Assembly (NCBI RefSeq): GCF_000520495.1
Contig: NZ_KI914621.1
Span: 112,234-175,106 of the forward strand
DNA: 62,873 nt
Direction: 5' to 3'
Source: Arthrobacter sp. H14
Lineage (GTDB): Bacteria > Actinomycetota > Actinomycetes > Actinomycetales > Micrococcaceae
In this document: positions 1 through 9,335 of the stretch, one piece after another
Layout of the letters: every line of letters begins with the position of its first letter
Numbering within the stretch: the first letter of the stretch is position 1
The notes under the pieces: model-generated
Database searches by the model: none
The model's input: the letters and a program-made list of their open reading frames with translations, nothing else
What the model was told of the DNA's origin: nothing
Translations under genes and position numbers: made by a program

Positions 1-21
1 CCGCCGCTGCCGAACGGCTAG
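1..21 (+). CDS. C-terminal end of an upstream gene, probably excinuclease ABC subunit C (partial)
   Basis: Frame 1 reads six codons (PPLPNG) and a TAG stop at 19-21, about 70 bases before rapZ. Six residues do not identify a protein. The guess uvrC rests only on the well-known actinobacterial order uvrC-rapZ-yvcK-whiA, which continues exactly as expected downstream. It could equally be a chance open frame. Confidence 0.3.
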   Translation, partial: PPLPNG

Positions 22-89
22 GCTTGGTGAGGAATAGTGATGAGAGGCGCCGCGGGATTTTCCCGCCGGGTGCAAACAGGATGGGGAGA

Positions 90-989
90 ATGACGCAGAC
101 TGAGAGCCTGACGCCGGTAAAACCTGCGGAGTCGGAACTGCTGGTGGTAACCGGAATGTCCGGAGCGGGGCGCAGCACGGCGGCCAATGCTCTGGAGGAT
201 CATGGCTGGTATGTCGTGGAGAACCTGCCGCCCCAGATGTTGGCCACGCTGACCGATCTGGTATCGCGGATGCCCCAGTCGATACCCAAGCTCGCCGTCG
301 TCGTCGATGTGCGCAGCAAGGCGCTCTTCAGCGACATCCGTGATTCGCTTGCCGGCCTGACAGCCAGCGGAGTTACCTTCCGGGTGCTGTTCCTGGACGC
401 GAGTGACGACGTGCTGGTGCGCCGTTTCGAGCAGGGGCGCCGCCCGCATCCACTGCAGGGCGATGGAAGAATCCTGGACGGCATCGCCGCCGAACGTGAG
501 ATTCTGCGCGAGTTGAAAGATTCCTCCGCCATGGTGGTGGACACGACGGATTTGAACGTCCATGAACTCGCCACCGCCATTACGGAATATTTCTCCGCCA
601 CCGGACCGGTGGTCCTGCGGCTGAACGTGATGAGCTTCGGCTTCAAGTATGGATTGCCGGTGGATGCCAATTTCGTGGCCGACGTCCGGTTCATTCCGAA
701 CCCGCATTGGGTTCCGCGGCTGCGTCCCCATACCGGGCTGGACAAGGAGGTCAGCGACTTCGTCCTTGTCGATTCCGGCGCGGAGGAGTTCGTTGACCGC
801 TATGTCCATGCACTTGAACCTGTCCTGACCGGTTACCGCCGCGAAAACAAGCACTATGCGACGATCGCGATTGGCTGCACCGGAGGCAAGCACCGCTCGG
901 TTGCCGTCAGCACTGAGATCGCCAAGCGGCTGGCGCAACTTCCGCGGGTCACCGTTACGACCAGCCACCGGGACCTGGGGCGCGAGTAG
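90..989 (+). CDS. rapZ: RNase adapter protein RapZ (P-loop nucleotide-binding protein)
   Basis: This is a 299-residue RapZ/YvcJ-family protein. The P-loop lies at residues 22-29 (GMSGAGRS; an Arg-Ser ending instead of the usual Lys-Ser). Further family hallmarks are a DVRS segment near residue 68 and the C-terminal GCTGGKHRSV block, typical of the RNA/metabolite-binding domain. In enteric bacteria RapZ controls amino-sugar synthesis through sRNA decay; the role in actinobacteria is not settled, so only the family is certain. The ATG at 90 is preceded by GGGGAG; ATGs at 24 and 81 are in frame but have poorer ribosome sites. The stop overlaps the GTG start of yvcK by one base (TAGTG), so the two are translationally coupled. 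Confidence 0.95.
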   Translation: MTQTESLTPVKPAESELLVVTGMSGAGRSTAANALEDHGWYVVENLPPQMLATLTDLVSRMPQSIPKLAVVVDVRSKALFSDIRDSLAGLTASGVTFRVLFLDASDDVLVRRFEQGRRPHPLQGDGRILDGIAAEREILRELKDSSAMVVDTTDLNVHELATAITEYFSATGPVVLRLNVMSFGFKYGLPVDANFVADVRFIPNPHWVPRLRPHTGLDKEVSDFVLVDSGAEEFVDRYVHALEPVLTGYRRENKHYATIAIGCTGGKHRSVAVSTEIAKRLAQLPRVTVTTSHRDLGRE

Positions 990-2014
990 TGGCGATTCGT
1001 ACTGGACCGCTGCCCATAGTGCCGGTGGCGCCGTCGTCGGCTCCCACCCCGCAGCACAAGGAAAACGACCCCGCCGTCGTCGCCCTTGGCGGTGGCCATG
1101 GCCTGTCCGCTTCGCTTTCGGCCCTGCGCCTGCTGACCTCGGATCTGACTGCCGTCGTCACGGTGGCCGACGACGGTGGCTCCTCCGGACGCCTGCGCCA
1201 GGAACTTGGGGTGCTGCCGCCCGGGGATCTGCGGATGGCACTGTCCGCGCTCTGTGATGACACGGACTGGGGGAGGACTTGGCGCGACGTCATGCAGCAC
1301 CGGTTCCAGCCGGACGTGTCGCGGGCTGGAACGCTCAACGGACATGCAATGGGCAACCTGCTCATTGTGACCCTTTGGGAGTTGCTGGGCGACCCCGTGG
1401 CCGGCCTCCAGTGGGCCGGCGCGCTGCTCGGAGCGCGGGGCCGGGTCCTGCCGATGGCGAGCGTACCGCTGACCATCGAGGGTGAGGTTCCTACAACTTT
1501 CCCTTCGGGCGAAACCGGACTGGATACCGTTACCGGGCAGGCCTCGCTGGCCGTGGCCGGCAGCGTGGAAAACGTGCGATTGATTCCGGATGACGCGCCG
1601 GCCTGTGTCGACGCGCTCAACGCGATTGAACTGTCCGACTGGGTCATACTCGGGCCGGGCTCCTGGTACACCTCGGTGCTGCCTCACTTACTGCTGCCCG
1701 AACTGCGGGAGGCGCTGTGCCGCACTCCGGCCCGGCGTTGCTTGACCATGAATCTCTCGGTCCACACCAAGGAAACTTCCGGAATGAGCGCGGCCGACCA
1801 CCTGAAGGTGATCTCCCGCTATGCTCCGGAGTTCGGTGTGGATGTAGTCTTGGCTGATCCTAGGGCGATTGAAGATTACGCCGAGTTCGAACGTGCAGCC
1901 GCAATGATTGGTGCCGAGGTGGTCTTGGGTAAAGTAGGTGCGTCGGACGGACGTCCGGTGCATGACCCACTCCGTCTGGCGGCGGCCTACCACGATATTT
2001 TTGGGGACAGTTAG
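989..2014 (+). CDS. yvcK: Gluconeogenesis factor YvcK/CofD family protein
   Basis: This 341-residue protein of the CofD/YvcK (UPF0052) fold shows the glycine-rich motif VALGGGHGLS at about residues 31-40 and the ADDGGSSGRLR motif near residue 70, both involved in nucleotide-sugar binding. YvcK homologues bind UDP-GlcNAc and link carbon metabolism to cell-wall synthesis. This is family knowledge; nothing here proves the ligand. It uses a GTG start overlapping the rapZ stop and is followed nine bases later by whiA. The first 25 residues are Pro/Ala-rich and probably a disordered extension. Confidence 0.93.
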   Translation: MAIRTGPLPIVPVAPSSAPTPQHKENDPAVVALGGGHGLSASLSALRLLTSDLTAVVTVADDGGSSGRLRQELGVLPPGDLRMALSALCDDTDWGRTWRDVMQHRFQPDVSRAGTLNGHAMGNLLIVTLWELLGDPVAGLQWAGALLGARGRVLPMASVPLTIEGEVPTTFPSGETGLDTVTGQASLAVAGSVENVRLIPDDAPACVDALNAIELSDWVILGPGSWYTSVLPHLLLPELREALCRTPARRCLTMNLSVHTKETSGMSAADHLKVISRYAPEFGVDVVLADPRAIEDYAEFERAAAMIGAEVVLGKVGASDGRPVHDPLRLAAAYHDIFGDS

Positions 2015-2017
2015 GAT
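2012..2017 (+). promoter_or_regulatory. Candidate -10 box for a leaderless whiA transcript
   Basis: TAGGAT lies exactly six bases before the whiA ATG, and its TAG is also the yvcK stop codon. In actinobacteria a TANNNT hexamer at this distance commonly marks a leaderless mRNA. I see no convincing -35 box. whiA also has no good Shine-Dalgarno, which agrees with this reading. Transcription from upstream as part of the operon is also likely. Confidence 0.35.
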
Positions 2018-2023
2018 GGTCCG

Positions 2024-3004
2024 ATGGCGTTGACTGCTGCAGTCAAAGAAGAGCTTTCCCACCTGGAAGTGAAGAAATCGTCGGTCCGCAAGGCCGAGGT
2101 TTCAGCAATGCTCCGGTTCGCCGGTGGGTTGCACATTATTTCCGGACGGATTGTCATTGAGGCGGAGGTGGACCTCGCTTCGACGGCGAGGCGCCTGCGC
2201 ACGGCGATCGGCGAGGTTTACGGGCATAACAGCGAGATCATCGTTGTCTCCGGCGGCGGGCTGCGCCGGGGCAACCGTTATGTGGTGCGGGTGGTGCGGG
2301 ACGGTGAATCCCTGGCCCGGCAGACCGGGTTGCTGGACGCCCGGGGCAGACCGGTACGTGGGCTGCCCTCCGTCGTCGTCAATGGCTCCACTGCGGACGC
2401 CGAAGCCGTCTGGCGCGGTGCCTTCCTGGCACACGGTTCGCTGACCGAACCCGGGCGGTCCTCCTCGATGGAAGTGACCTGCCCCGGCCCCGAATCGGCA
2501 CTTGCGCTGGTCGGATCAGCCCGCCGGCTCAGCATTGGCGCCAAGGCCCGTGAAGTACGAGGCGTGGACCGGGTCGTGATCCGCGACGGCGACACCATCG
2601 CGGCCTTGCTGACCAGGATGGGCGCTCATGAGACCCTGCTGGTTTGGGAAGAGCGGCGGATGCGCAAGGAAGTGCGTGCCACTGCCAACAGGCTCGCAAA
2701 CTTCGACGACGCCAATCTGCGGCGTTCCGCCCAAGCCGCTGTTGCCGCCGGTGCCCGGGTGGAGCGGGCTCTGGAGATCCTGGGCGAGGACGTCCCGGAT
2801 CACCTCAAGTACGCCGGTGAACTCCGGGTGGCGCACAAGCAGGCAAGCCTCGACGAACTCGGGCGGCTCGCCGATCCGGTTATGACGAAGGACGCTATTG
2901 CGGGACGGATTAGAAGGTTGCTGGCTATGGCCGACAAGCGGGCCATCGAGCTTGGTATTCCGGGGACCGAGGCGAATGTGACCGCAGAGATGCTTGAAGA
3001 GTAG
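2024..3004 (+). CDS. whiA: DNA-binding sporulation/cell-division regulator WhiA
   Basis: This 326-residue protein matches WhiA: an N-terminal LAGLIDADG-type domain with the [15 protein letters not shown] start, and a C-terminal helix-turn-helix domain with [20 protein letters not shown] and the final [18 protein letters not shown] helix. WhiA works with WhiB in Streptomyces sporulation and affects division and chromosome segregation in non-sporulating Gram-positives. The gene completes the rapZ-yvcK-whiA cluster. The ATG at 2024 lacks a good ribosome site but has a TAGGAT box six bases upstream. Confidence 0.96.
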   Translation: MALTAAVKEELSHLEVKKSSVRKAEVSAMLRFAGGLHIISGRIVIEAEVDLASTARRLRTAIGEVYGHNSEIIVVSGGGLRRGNRYVVRVVRDGESLARQTGLLDARGRPVRGLPSVVVNGSTADAEAVWRGAFLAHGSLTEPGRSSSMEVTCPGPESALALVGSARRLSIGAKAREVRGVDRVVIRDGDTIAALLTRMGAHETLLVWEERRMRKEVRATANRLANFDDANLRRSAQAAVAAGARVERALEILGEDVPDHLKYAGELRVAHKQASLDELGRLADPVMTKDAIAGRIRRLLAMADKRAIELGIPGTEANVTAEMLEE

Positions 3005-3095
3005 GTGCGTGCCTAGGATAGGACTAGTGCCGCATTAGGCCGTCCTCCGCGCGCACCGGGAAACCGGCTGCCCGCAAAGACGGCCGGCACAGGTT

Positions 3096-3118
3096 TCTGG
3101 ATGGAGATGCCATCCAGA
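3096..3118 (+). promoter_or_regulatory. Hairpin / inverted repeat in the sodA leader
   Basis: A perfect 9-bp inverted repeat (TCTGGATGG and CCATCCAGA, five-base spacer) ends 18 bases before the sodA GGAGG ribosome site. It has no T-tract, so it is not an ordinary terminator. It may be an operator or an RNA hairpin stabilising or gating the sodA mRNA. A TAGGAT box at 3014-3019 is a possible -10 for sodA. Confidence 0.4.
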
Positions 3119-3146
3119 TCAGATAAGTGAAAAGGTGGAGGATTTC

Positions 3147-3770
3147 GTGAGCGAGTACACACTTCCCGATTTGCCCTACGATTACGCAGCACTCGAGCCG
3201 CACATCTCGGCCCGGATCATGGAGCTGCATCACGACAAGCACCACGCAACCTACGTCAAGGGCGCCAACAGCGCCCTTGAACAGTTGGCGGAGGCGCGGG
3301 AGAAGGGCGACTACGCCAATATCCCGCGGTTGTCCAAGGATCTGGCGTTCCACACCGGTGGCCACATCAACCACTCCGTGTTCTGGAACAACATGTCCCC
3401 GGACGGTGGCGACAAGCCTGAGGGCGACCTGGCCGCAGCCATTGACGACACCTTCGGTTCCTTCGACAAGTTCCGCGATCACTTCACCGCCGCGGCGCTG
3501 AGCCTGCAGGGATCCGGCTGGGCGTTCCTCGCCTGGGAACCGCTCGGAAAGCGCCTCGTCATCGAGCAGCTCTACGATCAGCAGGGCAACGTGGCTGTCG
3601 GGACGACTCCGCTGCTGATGCTGGACATGTGGGAGCACGCCTTCTACCTGGATTACGTGAATGTTAAGGCTGATTACGTCAAGGCGTTCTGGAATATCGT
3701 CAACTGGGCCGACGTCGCCCGTCGTTTTGAAGGCGCACGCAACAATGCCTCCAGCCTGATCACCCTCTAG
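3147..3770 (+). CDS. sodA: Superoxide dismutase [Mn/Fe]
   Basis: This 207-residue Fe/Mn superoxide dismutase converts superoxide to oxygen and hydrogen peroxide in the cytoplasm. The metal ligands are visible: the first histidine in [12 protein letters not shown] (about residues 26-37), the second in [10 protein letters not shown], and Asp and His in [12 protein letters not shown]. Metal choice cannot be decided with certainty from sequence; actinobacterial homologues are mostly manganese enzymes. The GTG at 3147 is chosen because GGAGGA stands five bases upstream and the protein then begins [13 protein letters not shown] as in relatives; a GTG at 3135 would overlap that ribosome site. It is a single-gene unit between whiA and gap. 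Confidence 0.95.
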   Translation: MSEYTLPDLPYDYAALEPHISARIMELHHDKHHATYVKGANSALEQLAEAREKGDYANIPRLSKDLAFHTGGHINHSVFWNNMSPDGGDKPEGDLAAAIDDTFGSFDKFRDHFTAAALSLQGSGWAFLAWEPLGKRLVIEQLYDQQGNVAVGTTPLLMLDMWEHAFYLDYVNVKADYVKAFWNIVNWADVARRFEGARNNASSLITL

Positions 3771-3819
3771 CAGCACCCTTAGCGGCCCGCCCGTGCGATG
3801 CCGCCTGGGATAAGGCCAC

Positions 3820-3854
3820 GGAAAGTCCGCCGTCGAACGCGGCGGCGGCTTTCC
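3820..3854 (+). terminator. Possible terminator hairpin after sodA
   Basis: GGAAAG and CTTTCC form the outer stem, with CCGCCG and CGGCGG pairing inside and a seven-base loop; the stem is interrupted by a bulge. No clear T-run follows. It lies between sodA and gap, where an end of transcription is expected. Confidence 0.35.
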
Positions 3855-3924
3855 ACCGGTCTCCGGCTGACCGCACGGCCAAGTGTGAGCGGCTTAGAGA
3901 AGTTGAAACTGCGTACGACTATGA

Positions 3925-4950
<1,026 letters not shown>

Positions 4951-4961
4951 CGGCGCGCGGA

Positions 4962-6209
4962 ATGGCTGCACTTACCCTCGACGAACTGATTGCCGAAGGA
5001 GTCCAGGGCAAGCACGTCCTGGTCCGGTCGGACCTGAACGTGCCGCTCGACGGCTCCGGCGCGTCCAAGCAGGTGACCGACGACGGGCGCATCCGTGCCT
5101 CGTTGCCGGTCCTGCAGAAGCTCTGCGACGCCGGTGCCCGCGTCATCGTGATGGCGCACCTGGGCCGGCCCAAGGGCGAACCGGATCCGCAGTATTCGCT
5201 CAAACCGGCTGCTGACCGGCTCGCCGAACTCGCCTCCTTCAAAGTCGAGCTGGCTGCGGACACGGTCGGCGAAAGCGCACGCGCCAAGGCGGCGGAACTA
5301 TCCGAAGGCAACGTCCTGGTACTCGAGAACGTTCGTTTCGACGCACGGGAAACGAGCAAGGACGACGCCGAGCGCGGCGCCATGGCGGACGAGCTGGCTG
5401 CCCTCACAACCCAGGACGGCGCCTCCGGCGCATATGTGGACGATGCCTTCGGCGCCGTACACCGCAAACATGCGAGTGTTTTCGATATCGCCAAGCGGCT
5501 GCCCGCATACCAGGGAGATCTGGTGCGCACCGAGCTGGACGTGCTGGACAAGCTGACCAAGGATCCCGATCGTCCCTATGTCGTTGTCCTGGGCGGTTCC
5601 AAAGTCTCCGACAAACTGGCCGTGATCGACAATATGATGGCCCAGGCGGACTACCTGCTGATCGGCGGTGGCATGGTGTTCACCTTCCTGGCAGCGCAGG
5701 GCCACAACGTGGGTTCCAGTCTCCTGGAGGAGGACCAGCTCGACACGGTAAAGGGCTACCTCGACGCTGCCGCCGGTTCGAACTGTGAATTCGTTCTGCC
5801 CACCGACATCGAGGTTGCCTCCGGGTTTGCCGCCGATGCCGAACACGCCACGGTGGCGGCGGAGTCGATCGAACAGAGCGATTTCGGATCATCCGGGATC
5901 GGCCTGGACATCGGTCCTGCCTCGGCAGAGGCCTTTGCCGGCTACATCAAGTCGGCCCGCACCGTTTTCTGGAACGGGCCGATGGGGGTATTCGAATTCG
6001 ACGCCTTTGCCGGCGGCACGAAGACCGTCGCCCAGGCGCTGACCGAGACCCAGGGATTCACCGTCGTCGGAGGCGGCGACTCGGCGGCAGCTGTGCGAAG
6101 CCTCGGTTTCGAGGATAGCCAGTTCGGCCATATTTCCACCGGCGGTGGCGCCAGCCTTGAATACCTGGAGGGCAAGGAACTGCCCGGACTGACCGCACTT
6201 GAGAGCTAG
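4962..6209 (+). CDS. pgk: Phosphoglycerate kinase
   Basis: This 415-residue enzyme transfers the acyl phosphate of 1,3-bisphosphoglycerate to ADP. The phosphoglycerate-binding motif [13 protein letters not shown] lies at about residues 19-31, the HLGRPKGEP loop near residue 66, and the nucleotide-binding [11 protein letters not shown] loop near residue 368. Length is slightly above the family norm (about 395-400) because of small loop insertions. It is 11 bases after gap and 69 bases before tpiA on the same strand. Confidence 0.97.
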   Translation: MAALTLDELIAEGVQGKHVLVRSDLNVPLDGSGASKQVTDDGRIRASLPVLQKLCDAGARVIVMAHLGRPKGEPDPQYSLKPAADRLAELASFKVELAADTVGESARAKAAELSEGNVLVLENVRFDARETSKDDAERGAMADELAALTTQDGASGAYVDDAFGAVHRKHASVFDIAKRLPAYQGDLVRTELDVLDKLTKDPDRPYVVVLGGSKVSDKLAVIDNMMAQADYLLIGGGMVFTFLAAQGHNVGSSLLEEDQLDTVKGYLDAAAGSNCEFVLPTDIEVASGFAADAEHATVAAESIEQSDFGSSGIGLDIGPASAEAFAGYIKSARTVFWNGPMGVFEFDAFAGGTKTVAQALTETQGFTVVGGGDSAAAVRSLGFEDSQFGHISTGGGASLEYLEGKELPGLTALES

Positions 6210-6278
6210 TGGCGGTGCTGTGATCCTGCACAGCGACCGCAATATACATCCGCGCCAAACACGACACTTCGGAGAGCT

Positions 6279-7094
6279 ATGACGACCTCGACCAACGGCA
6301 AGTACGACCGGACACCGCTGATCGCCGGGAACTGGAAGATGAACCTGGATCATGTTCAGGGCATCACCATGCTGCAAAAACTGGCCTGGACCCTCAGCGA
6401 CGCCAAGCACGACTACAGCCGGGTCGAGGTGGCCGTGTTCCCGCCCTTTACGGACCTGCGGTCGGTGCAAACCCTCGTGCACGGCGACGAACTCGAAATC
6501 GGCTACGGCGGACAGGATCTCTCCGATCAGGACTCCGGCGCCTACACCGGTGACATCTCCGGGCAATTCCTCGCCAAGCTCGGCTGCAAGTATGCCCTTG
6601 TCGGCCACAGCGAACGGCGCACTGTCCACGGTGAATCCGACGAGCTGCTGAAGGCCAAAGTCCAGGCGGCCTACCGCCATGGACTCACCCCCGTGCTGTG
6701 CGTCGGCGAGGGCCTGGACGTCCGCCAGGCGGGCAAGCACGTCGAGCACAGCCTCGAACAGCTGCGCGCAGCCGTGGCGGAGCTGCCAGCCGCGCAGGCT
6801 GCCGGGATCGTGGTGGCATACGAGCCGGTCTGGGCCATCGGGACCGGGGAAGTTGCGGGTCCGGAGGACGCTCAGGAAATGTGTGCGGCCCTGCGCGCTG
6901 AGCTGGAGAAGCTGTATGACGAAGGTGTTGCCGCCAAGGTGCGGCTGCTGTACGGCGGATCCGTTAAGGGCGCCAACGCGGCCTCGATTCTGCAGCAGCG
7001 GGATGTCGATGGTGTGCTGGTCGGTGGTGCCAGCCTGGACCCGGCAGAATTTGCTAGTATTGTCAGGTTCGAGCAGCATCTTGTGACCGGCTGA
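6279..7094 (+). CDS. tpiA: Triose-phosphate isomerase
   Basis: This 271-residue TIM barrel interconverts glyceraldehyde-3-phosphate and dihydroxyacetone phosphate. Visible signatures are the substrate Lys in [10 protein letters not shown] (about residues 16-25), the catalytic histidine in VGHSERR, the catalytic glutamate loop [11 protein letters not shown], and the phosphate-binding [10 protein letters not shown]. Eleven N-terminal residues precede the usual start. It follows pgk and precedes secG, the standard actinobacterial order. Confidence 0.97.
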   Translation: MTTSTNGKYDRTPLIAGNWKMNLDHVQGITMLQKLAWTLSDAKHDYSRVEVAVFPPFTDLRSVQTLVHGDELEIGYGGQDLSDQDSGAYTGDISGQFLAKLGCKYALVGHSERRTVHGESDELLKAKVQAAYRHGLTPVLCVGEGLDVRQAGKHVEHSLEQLRAAVAELPAAQAAGIVVAYEPVWAIGTGEVAGPEDAQEMCAALRAELEKLYDEGVAAKVRLLYGGSVKGANAASILQQRDVDGVLVGGASLDPAEFASIVRFEQHLVTG

Positions 7095-7153
7095 CGTCCG
7101 GCTGGCGCGGCTCGACCCGATTTACTTTTTATCATCAACGCTGAAAGGCAGTT

Positions 7154-7405
7154 GTGGACGCTCTACACATCATCCTGCAGATTCTCCTCGGGCTCACGAG
7201 CCTGTTGCTGACTCTGCTGATCCTGCTCCACAAGGGCCGCGGCGGTGGCATGTCGGATATGTTCGGCGGCGGCATGACATCGAGCCTCGGCTCATCCGGC
7301 GTCGCTGAGCGGAACCTGAACCGCTTCACCGTCGCCCTGGGCATCACCTGGGGCCTGGTGATCATTGCCCTCGGACTGGTGATGCGGTTCTCCGGCGACT
7401 CATAG
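7154..7405 (+). CDS. secG: Preprotein translocase subunit SecG
   Basis: This 83-residue membrane protein has two hydrophobic helices (about residues 4-25 and 57-77) joined by the Gly-rich loop GRGGGMSDMFGGGM that defines SecG. It associates with SecYE and helps cycle SecA during protein export. Translation starts at GTG 7154 with AAGG six bases upstream. It closes the glycolytic operon, a position shared with many actinobacteria, and is followed by a strong hairpin terminator. Confidence 0.93.
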   Translation: MDALHIILQILLGLTSLLLTLLILLHKGRGGGMSDMFGGGMTSSLGSSGVAERNLNRFTVALGITWGLVIIALGLVMRFSGDS

Positions 7406-7455
7406 GTCCGCTGGTCCCCGGCGGCGCCGGGGTGTTTGAACTGAATGAAGATATA

Positions 7456-7493
7456 AGAGGCCGCCGGCGGTTACGGAACCGCCAGCGGCCTCT
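7456..7493. terminator. Bidirectional hairpin terminator between secG and pgl
   Basis: A 17-bp inverted repeat (AGAGGCCGCCGGCGGTT and AACCGCCAGCGGCCTCT) has a single mismatch and a four-base loop ACGG. It sits in the short gap between convergent secG and pgl, so it can serve both operons. There is no long T-run on either side, as is usual in high-GC genomes. Confidence 0.75.
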
Positions 7494-7509
7494 GCTTATG
7501 CAAGTGAAG

Positions 7510-8370
7510 CTACTGTTCCACACTCTCCGAGATCATCAACTGTTCTGGAATCTGCGCGGCAGCGTCCTGGTCGATCAGCCACAGCGTCTTTGACCGGCCG
7601 GCCGCCCCTGCTGCCGGCACCTGGACAGGCGCAGCGCCCGCCAACGCCAGTCCCACCGCTCCAGCCTTGTCATTTCCGGCCACGGCGATCCATACCTCAT
7701 CCGCTGAATTGATCGCCTCCAGAGTCAGCGACACCCGCAACGGGGGTGGCTTAGGCGAATTCTCGACTCCAACGACCGTCTGGTTGCGGGTACGGACGCC
7801 TTCCATGTCGGGGAAGAGGGAGGCGATGTGAGCATCCGGGCCTACCCCCAGCAGGAGTACATCGAACTGCGGCAACCGTGCAGCACGATTGGAAACGTCA
7901 CGGTCCACCGCGCGATCCGGTGCGGAACCGGGCTCCGTCCCTGTGCTGCCCTCGGCCGACCGTTCGTGGGCTGCTTCCAGCGCAAGCTCCGCCGCGTAGG
8001 CATCGGCCGCCGCATGGACATCCTCAAACTCGTCAGCGGATCCGAACGGGTGGATCCGAAGCCGGTCGACGCCGACCCGCCCCAGCAATGCTTCCTCGGC
8101 CTGCACAGCATTCCGCTCGGCATCGCCGCCGGGAAGGAACCGTTCGTCGCCCCACCAGAAGTTCACCCGGGCCCAGTCAACATCGCCGACGTTGTCCGCT
8201 GCGGCGATGGAGGCCAGGATCGAAATCCCCAGGGTGCCACCGGTGAGGACAACGGTGGCTTCGCCGCGCCGGCGCTGCACCAAGGCCAGTCGGTCGATAA
8301 GCCGGCCGGCGGCAGCACTGCTCAAACCATCGAAGTCGCTGTGGATTTTTACCCTGGGGGATGCACTCAT
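7510..8370 (-). CDS. pgl: 6-phosphogluconolactonase
   Basis: This 286-residue DevB/SOL-family lactonase hydrolyses 6-phosphogluconolactone in the oxidative pentose phosphate pathway. Family features are VVLTGGTLGISI near residue 40, the WWGDERFLP motif near residue 72, and LLLGVGPDAHIASLFP, which carries the catalytic region. It is about 30 residues longer than the usual 240-260, mainly from a charged Gly/Ser/Asp-rich insertion near residues 135-160. It is the last gene of the minus-strand operon; its ATG overlaps the opcA stop by four bases. Confidence 0.93.
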   Translation of the reverse strand: MSASPRVKIHSDFDGLSSAAAGRLIDRLALVQRRRGEATVVLTGGTLGISILASIAAADNVGDVDWARVNFWWGDERFLPGGDAERNAVQAEEALLGRVGVDRLRIHPFGSADEFEDVHAAADAYAAELALEAAHERSAEGSTGTEPGSAPDRAVDRDVSNRAARLPQFDVLLLGVGPDAHIASLFPDMEGVRTRNQTVVGVENSPKPPPLRVSLTLEAINSADEVWIAVAGNDKAGAVGLALAGAAPVQVPAAGAAGRSKTLWLIDQDAAAQIPEQLMISESVEQ

Positions 8371-9335
8371 GCTGAAACGGTCTCCTCACTGGCTGACCCT
8401 GGTCCGTCAGGCCGGGCACCGGCCAACGCACGGTTCAGTCCTTCTGTTATCACTTCTCCGAAAACTTCATCGGGGTCCAGCCGGCGCAGTTCCTCCGCCA
8501 AGCAGGCCTGGAGCGTGCGGCGGGGCAGGGCAATCCGCTGGACAGGTTGGCCCGGCTGATTCAGGGTGGCGACGGTCAGATTCGGACGGACCAGCTCAAT
8601 ATCGCCGCCCTTCCGCTCAAGCAGGACCCTGCGGATCCCGGTGCCAGCGGGATCGTCAATGATCTTGACGGGGGAATCCAGCGCCATTGTCAACCAGGAA
8701 GCCAACAGCAAGGTGCTGGGGGAGTCCGTGGCGCCTTCCACCGTAATCCGGGTGACCGGTTCAGCTGAAACGTGGTCCATCACCGCAGCCAGCTGGATAC
8801 GCCAGTTGGTGAGGCGGGTCCAGGCGAGATCGGTGTCGCCTGCTACGTAGGTTCCGCTGATGTGCTTCAACGCCGCACGCGGATCAGGTTCGTTGGCCGA
8901 ATCCGTGATCCGGCGGTGCGCAATCCGTCCGATGGAGCTGTTAGCGGCTGATTCGGGAATACCATGCGGCCACCAGGCAACGATTGGCGCATCGGGCAGC
9001 AGCAACGCCGAGACCACTGATTCACTTTCGACCGCCAATGACCCCTGCCCGCGCAGGACCACCACCTCCGAGGCTCCGGCGTCACCACCGACCCGGATCT
9101 GGGCATCCAGGCGGGTTTCCTGGTCAGTATCGCCACCGGCCAGCACGATGATCCGGCACGGGTGCTCCCGGCTGGCGGCATTGGCTGCCTCTATGGCCTC
9201 TTCCTCATAACCCGAGCGGGTTATCACCACCAGCGTCAAGACCCGGCCGAGGGCAACCACACCGCCGAGCTCGCGCATTGTCATGATTTCCTTGGAAACC
9301 TGCGACGTCGTTGTACCGGGCAGATCAACAATCAC
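8367..9335 (-). CDS. opcA: Glucose-6-phosphate dehydrogenase assembly protein OpcA
   Basis: This 322-residue protein begins MIVDLPGTTTSQVSKEI, the typical OpcA start. OpcA is needed for activity or allosteric control of glucose-6-phosphate dehydrogenase in cyanobacteria and actinobacteria and is nearly always next to zwf, as here. It contains a D-x-P-x-V-x-W-W segment (DAPIVAWWP) near residue 115. There is no catalytic motif; the role is as a partner protein. It overlaps zwf upstream and pgl downstream by four bases each (ATGA), so translation is coupled. Confidence 0.94.
   Translation of the reverse strand: MIVDLPGTTTSQVSKEIMTMRELGGVVALGRVLTLVVITRSGYEEEAIEAANAASREHPCRIIVLAGGDTDQETRLDAQIRVGGDAGASEVVVLRGQGSLAVESESVVSALLLPDAPIVAWWPHGIPESAANSSIGRIAHRRITDSANEPDPRAALKHISGTYVAGDTDLAWTRLTNWRIQLAAVMDHVSAEPVTRITVEGATDSPSTLLLASWLTMALDSPVKIIDDPAGTGIRRVLLERKGGDIELVRPNLTVATLNQPGQPVQRIALPRRTLQACLAEELRRLDPDEVFGEVITEGLNRALAGARPDGPGSASEETVSA

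Noticed and set aside
3027-3038. Four-codon leaderless micro-ORF (GTG CCG CAT TAG) after TAGGAT upstream of sodA
   Set aside because: Too short to distinguish from chance.
5889-7079. Long open frame (about 396 codons) on the minus strand opposite pgk and tpiA
   Set aside because: It lies wholly opposite two certain genes; its composition (Arg, Gly, Pro, His) and lack of motifs are those of a high-GC shadow frame.
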